Shown here one piece after another: positions 7,675-10,154 of a stretch of 10,154 bases of DNA (position 1 is its first letter; each line of letters opens with the position of its first letter). A program made the position numbers and the translations under genes. The DNA lies in contig JANDJZ010001179.1 of assembly GCA_027943245.1 (NCBI GenBank), positions 1-10,154 on the forward strand. Direction: 5' to 3'. The notes under the pieces were generated by a model. It was not told the DNA's origin. It did not search any database and saw only the letters and a program-made list of their open reading frames with translations. The DNA comes from Acanthamoeba sp. SK_2022b. Lineage: Eukaryota; Discosea; Longamoebia; Acanthamoebidae.

Positions 7675-8993
7675 ATGGATCAGCTGCTCAATCAATCCGC
7701 TTTCAGCTTCGACAATGTTCAGAGGTAAGGGTAGTGTGGTTGGCTCGCTTTGCGATCTGGACACCAATCAAACAAATTCGATGTTTTCTCAGGAATGCCT
7801 TCTTGGAGGCGAAGGGCTATAAGGCACCCAGCACCAAGAAGACTGGTACCACCATTGCTGGTATCATGTTCAAGGTACGCTGGATCTAGATCGTAATGCA
7901 TGGCCTGAGCTCGCTCTCCCCGAGCAGCACCACTCACGTCCTCTTTCCGTGATCGATCAGGATGGCATTGTTCTCGGTGCTGATACGCGAGCCACCGAGG
8001 GATCCACCGTGTGCGATAAGAACTGTGAAAAGATTCACTACATCGCCCCCAACATCTACTGCTGTGGTGCTGGTACCAGTGCCGATACCGAGAACAGCAC
8101 TGGTACGTGCCATCCATCAGCTTTTTCTCGTTGTGCTTTCGTGTTCGAATCTCTCGGCGGCCCTCGTCTCACCACCGCACTTCTCTGCCCCCTCTTCTGT
8201 TCGAACACGCGCAGGCCTGATCAGCAGCCAGCTGAAGCTTCATCGCTACGCGACGGGCAAGGAGTCGCGAGTGGTCACCGCGATGACCCTCCTCAAGCGC
8301 ATGCTGTGGCGCTACCAGGGCCACGTCGGCGCTGCGCTCGTGCTCGGAGGGGTGGACTCCACTGGCGCGCATCTCTACACCATCTACCCGCACGGCTCCA
8401 CGGACAAGCTGCCCTACACCACCATGGGCTCGGGCTCGCTCGCCGCCATGGCCGTGTTCGAGGCCGGCTGGAAGCCAGACATGGAGAGAGCCGAGGCCAT
8501 GGAGCTCGTGCATCAGGTAACGGTCACGCGCCACGTAGCAGTCCTCTTCCGCTTGTGTGAGCTCAGCGTCGTGTATGTGCGCGCACCCCACCCCCACGCC
8601 CCACCCCACTTCAGTCTATCCTCTCGGGCATCTTCAACGACCTCGGCTCGGGTTCCAGCGTGGACTTGACGGTGATTACCAAGGGCAAGGTCGACATCTA
8701 TCGCGGCTACGATATCGCCAACCCGCGCCCCTACTCGCGTGTCAAGCCCTACAGCTTCCCTCGCGGCACCGCGGGTTCGCCTCGCCCCCTCTTGTCGTTG
8801 CTTTTGTGCTCGAGCTGGTCCCCCCCCCCCGAGCTTGCGCTCACGCCCTTCTTCTTCATCTTCTTCTTCTGCTACTTTTGCCTGCGCAGTGGTGCTCTCG
8901 CAGAAGGTGGTCAAGCGCATCTCCGAGTTCAAGGAGGAGGAGGAGGCTGCCGCCCAGGCGACCACGGCCGCCAAGGATGCCATGGAAGAGTAA
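7675..8993 (+). CDS. PSMB7: 20S proteasome subunit beta type-7 (beta-2, trypsin-like catalytic subunit), 6 exons
   Basis: This is the catalytic beta-2 subunit of the 20S proteasome, which cleaves after basic residues in ubiquitin-dependent protein breakdown. Exons are 7675-7724, 7793-7874, 7961-8102, 8215-8516, 8615-8774 and 8890-8993. The phases agree and give 279 residues ending in TAA. A propeptide of about 35 residues ends at Gly35, and the motif [10 protein letters not shown] places the nucleophile Thr1 at residue 36. Family hallmarks follow: [14 protein letters not shown] with catalytic Asp17, DKNCEKI with Lys33, [14 protein letters not shown] with Gly45 in the S1 pocket, [33 protein letters not shown] and [14 protein letters not shown]. 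All residues expected for activity are present. The length is close to that of animal PSMB7. The propeptide is shorter and the C-terminal tail longer, ending in a Glu/Ala-rich stretch after ISEF. No proteasome-associated control element like that of yeast was seen upstream. The identification is very secure. Confidence 0.97.
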
Positions 8994-9270
8994 ATAGTCC
9001 AACGATCGGGAAACCAAACATAACCACTTCATCATTCCTCCTTTGTTTATTGCCTCTCCTTCTTCCTCGCGCCGCTACCTCAGCGATTGAGCTGTGCCCG
9101 CCCATAAACCGCGTTGCACAAAACGCCCCCCAGGGCGATGCCCTTCGCCGTCCTTCTCGGAGCGCCACCTCACGCTGACGTCTGTTCGCAGAAGGACACG
9201 AACATGACATTTGTTTTCGTTTTGATTTTATTAAATTCAAGAACAAAGCTCACACACAAGATCGCTGGTA
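8994..9270 (+). other. Intergenic gap between PSMB7 and the PLAA-like gene
   Basis: These 277 bp hold the PSMB7 3' untranslated region and the upstream region of the next gene. I see no coding segment. Notable items are a TGACGTC (about 9176-9182), which matches a CRE-type bZIP half site by sequence only, and a T/A-rich patch at about 9208-9240 upstream of the ATG at 9271. Confidence 0.55.
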
Positions 9271-10154
9271 ATGAACGACTCGATGGACGTTGTGGCCCCA
9301 CGATACGAGCTCTCGGCTGAGCTTGCCGGGCATGAAGCTGATGTACGCGAGAGCTACGCTGCCCGCCAGCCAGCGTTGGCCTTGATCTCTAATCGGGGCT
9401 GCAGTTGATGAAATGGGTGCTGACGTGGAGGCTCTGGCCACCAAACAGGTGCGCGGGGTGTGTGCAGTGCCTGGCGTTGGCCTGGCCACTGCCTCTCGCG
9501 ATCGCACGGTGCGCGTGTGGTCGGGGCCCGACTGGACCACCAGCCGCATCTTGTCGGGACACCAGCACTACGTGTCCACCGTCATCGCCCTCCCTCCTGG
9601 CAGGTTCGGCTGCCTCTCCTCCTCTCTCTCTCTTTTACTTTTGTTTTATGCATCGATGATCCATCCTTCATCATCCACTACGTTGATTCGCGGGTGCAGC
9701 TCGCAGTTGGAGAAGGGCGGGCTGGCCTCGGGTGGCAACGATGGCGTGATCAACATATGGGACCTCGACGCCGCAGACCCGGTCATGACGCTGGTGGGCC
9801 ACGAGAAACCTGTCGTGGCCCTCGCCTCGGCGCCCAACGGGCTGCTCGTCTCCGGCAGCTGGTCTCCCTCTCCCTCTCCCTCTCCCTCTCCCTCTCCCTC
9901 TCCCTCTCCCTCTCCCGTCTCCCTCTCCCGTCTCCCGTCTCCGCGAGCAGTCGCTCACCCCGTGACTGCTGCTCGCTGCCGCGCCGGCACAGGGACTTCA
10001 CCGCTCGCGTGTGGCGAGGGGCAGAGTGCGTCCACGAACTGCGCGGACACACTCAGGCCGTGTGGGCGGTGCTCGCCCTCTCCGACTCCGACGTTCTCAC
10101 CGGTACTCTCTCTCCCTCTCCCTCTCGGCTCTGGTCGCATCCACGTGTGCCTGC
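9271..10154 (+). CDS. PLAA: PLAA/Doa1/Ufd3-like WD40 ubiquitin-binding Cdc48/p97 cofactor, N-terminal part, runs off the window
   Basis: Phospholipase A2-activating protein (yeast Doa1/Ufd3) binds ubiquitin through its WD40 propeller and recruits p97/Cdc48 through later domains. Exons are 9271-9342, 9449-9603, 9700-9861 and 9993-10102, with matching phases and about 166 residues. A further intron opens at 10103 and the window ends inside it. The start is the first ATG after an in-frame stop at 9232; a second in-frame ATG lies at 9283. Blade 1 reads YELSAELAGHEADVRGV, then TASRDRTVRVW, the same pattern as the PLAA N-terminus. Blade 2 has LSGHQHYVSTVIALPPG and ASGGNDGVINIWD. Blade 3 has LVGHEKPVV and SGSWDFTARVW. 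Blade 4 begins LRGHTQAVWAV. The order and spacing of GH and W-D motifs match PLAA better than a generic WD40 protein. The PFU and PUL domains would lie beyond the right edge and cannot be checked. It lies downstream of, and co-oriented with, the proteasome subunit gene. Confidence 0.87.
9863..9930. repeat. (CTCCCT)n hexanucleotide repeat at the 5' end of PLAA-like intron 3
   Basis: About eight near-perfect units followed by CCGTCT variants begin directly at the donor GTCTCC (9862). The transcript is pyrimidine-rich from the first intron base. Confidence 0.85.
10105..10125. repeat. Short CTCCCT repeat at the start of PLAA-like intron 4
   Basis: The same CTCCCT motif family recurs within a few bases of the next donor (GTACTC, 10103). 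The window ends inside this intron. Confidence 0.7.

Noticed and set aside
9413..9659. Alternative PLAA start at ATG 9413
   Set aside because: It would drop the YELSAELAGHEAD segment, which matches the start of PLAA blade 1. Splicing 9342 to 9449 restores GHEADVRG in exact phase.

Overview
This is a nuclear genomic window from a GC-rich, intron-dense unicellular eukaryote. Coding exons are strongly G/C-biased, introns are short (mostly 59-176 nt, GT-AG), gene spacing is small, and simple repeats crowd the introns. The gene content and style fit an amoebozoan such as Acanthamoeba. That assignment is an inference from sequence character, not a database match. No rRNA, tRNA, CRISPR array, transposon or viral gene was seen.

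Four protein genes can be assembled exon by exon with consistent splice phases. (1) On the minus strand (about 3883 down to 145), a 15-exon gene encodes a PH domain, a short linker and about twelve ankyrin repeats. Its first exon and its 3' end are uncertain. (2) On the plus strand (3922-7495), a nine-exon gene encodes a 905-residue protein. In order it has a BAR domain, a proline/threonine-rich linker with an in-frame (Thr-Pro)14 repeat, a long Glu/Arg-rich coiled coil and a C-terminal SH3 domain. (3) On the plus strand (7675-8993), a six-exon gene encodes the 20S proteasome beta-2 subunit (PSMB7 type), with its propeptide and catalytic threonine intact. (4) On the plus strand (9271 to the right edge), the first four exons of a WD40-propeller gene closely resemble the N-terminus of PLAA/Doa1/Ufd3, the ubiquitin-binding cofactor of Cdc48/p97.

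Genes 1 and 2 are divergent, with start codons only about 40-85 bp apart depending on the start model. They therefore probably share a promoter. Both carry modules typical of membrane and small-GTPase scaffolds (PH, ankyrin, BAR, SH3). Genes 3 and 4 are tandem and both belong to the ubiquitin-proteasome system. The gaps at 7496-7674 and 8994-9270 show no further gene.

No clearly new defence or mobile system is present. The most unusual things are the repeat biology: UG tracts at the 3' splice sites of two introns in opposite genes, one hexanucleotide family at the start of two consecutive PLAA introns, and a coding hexanucleotide repeat. Next come the domain architecture of the divergent pair and an extended Glu/Ala-rich tail on the proteasome subunit.
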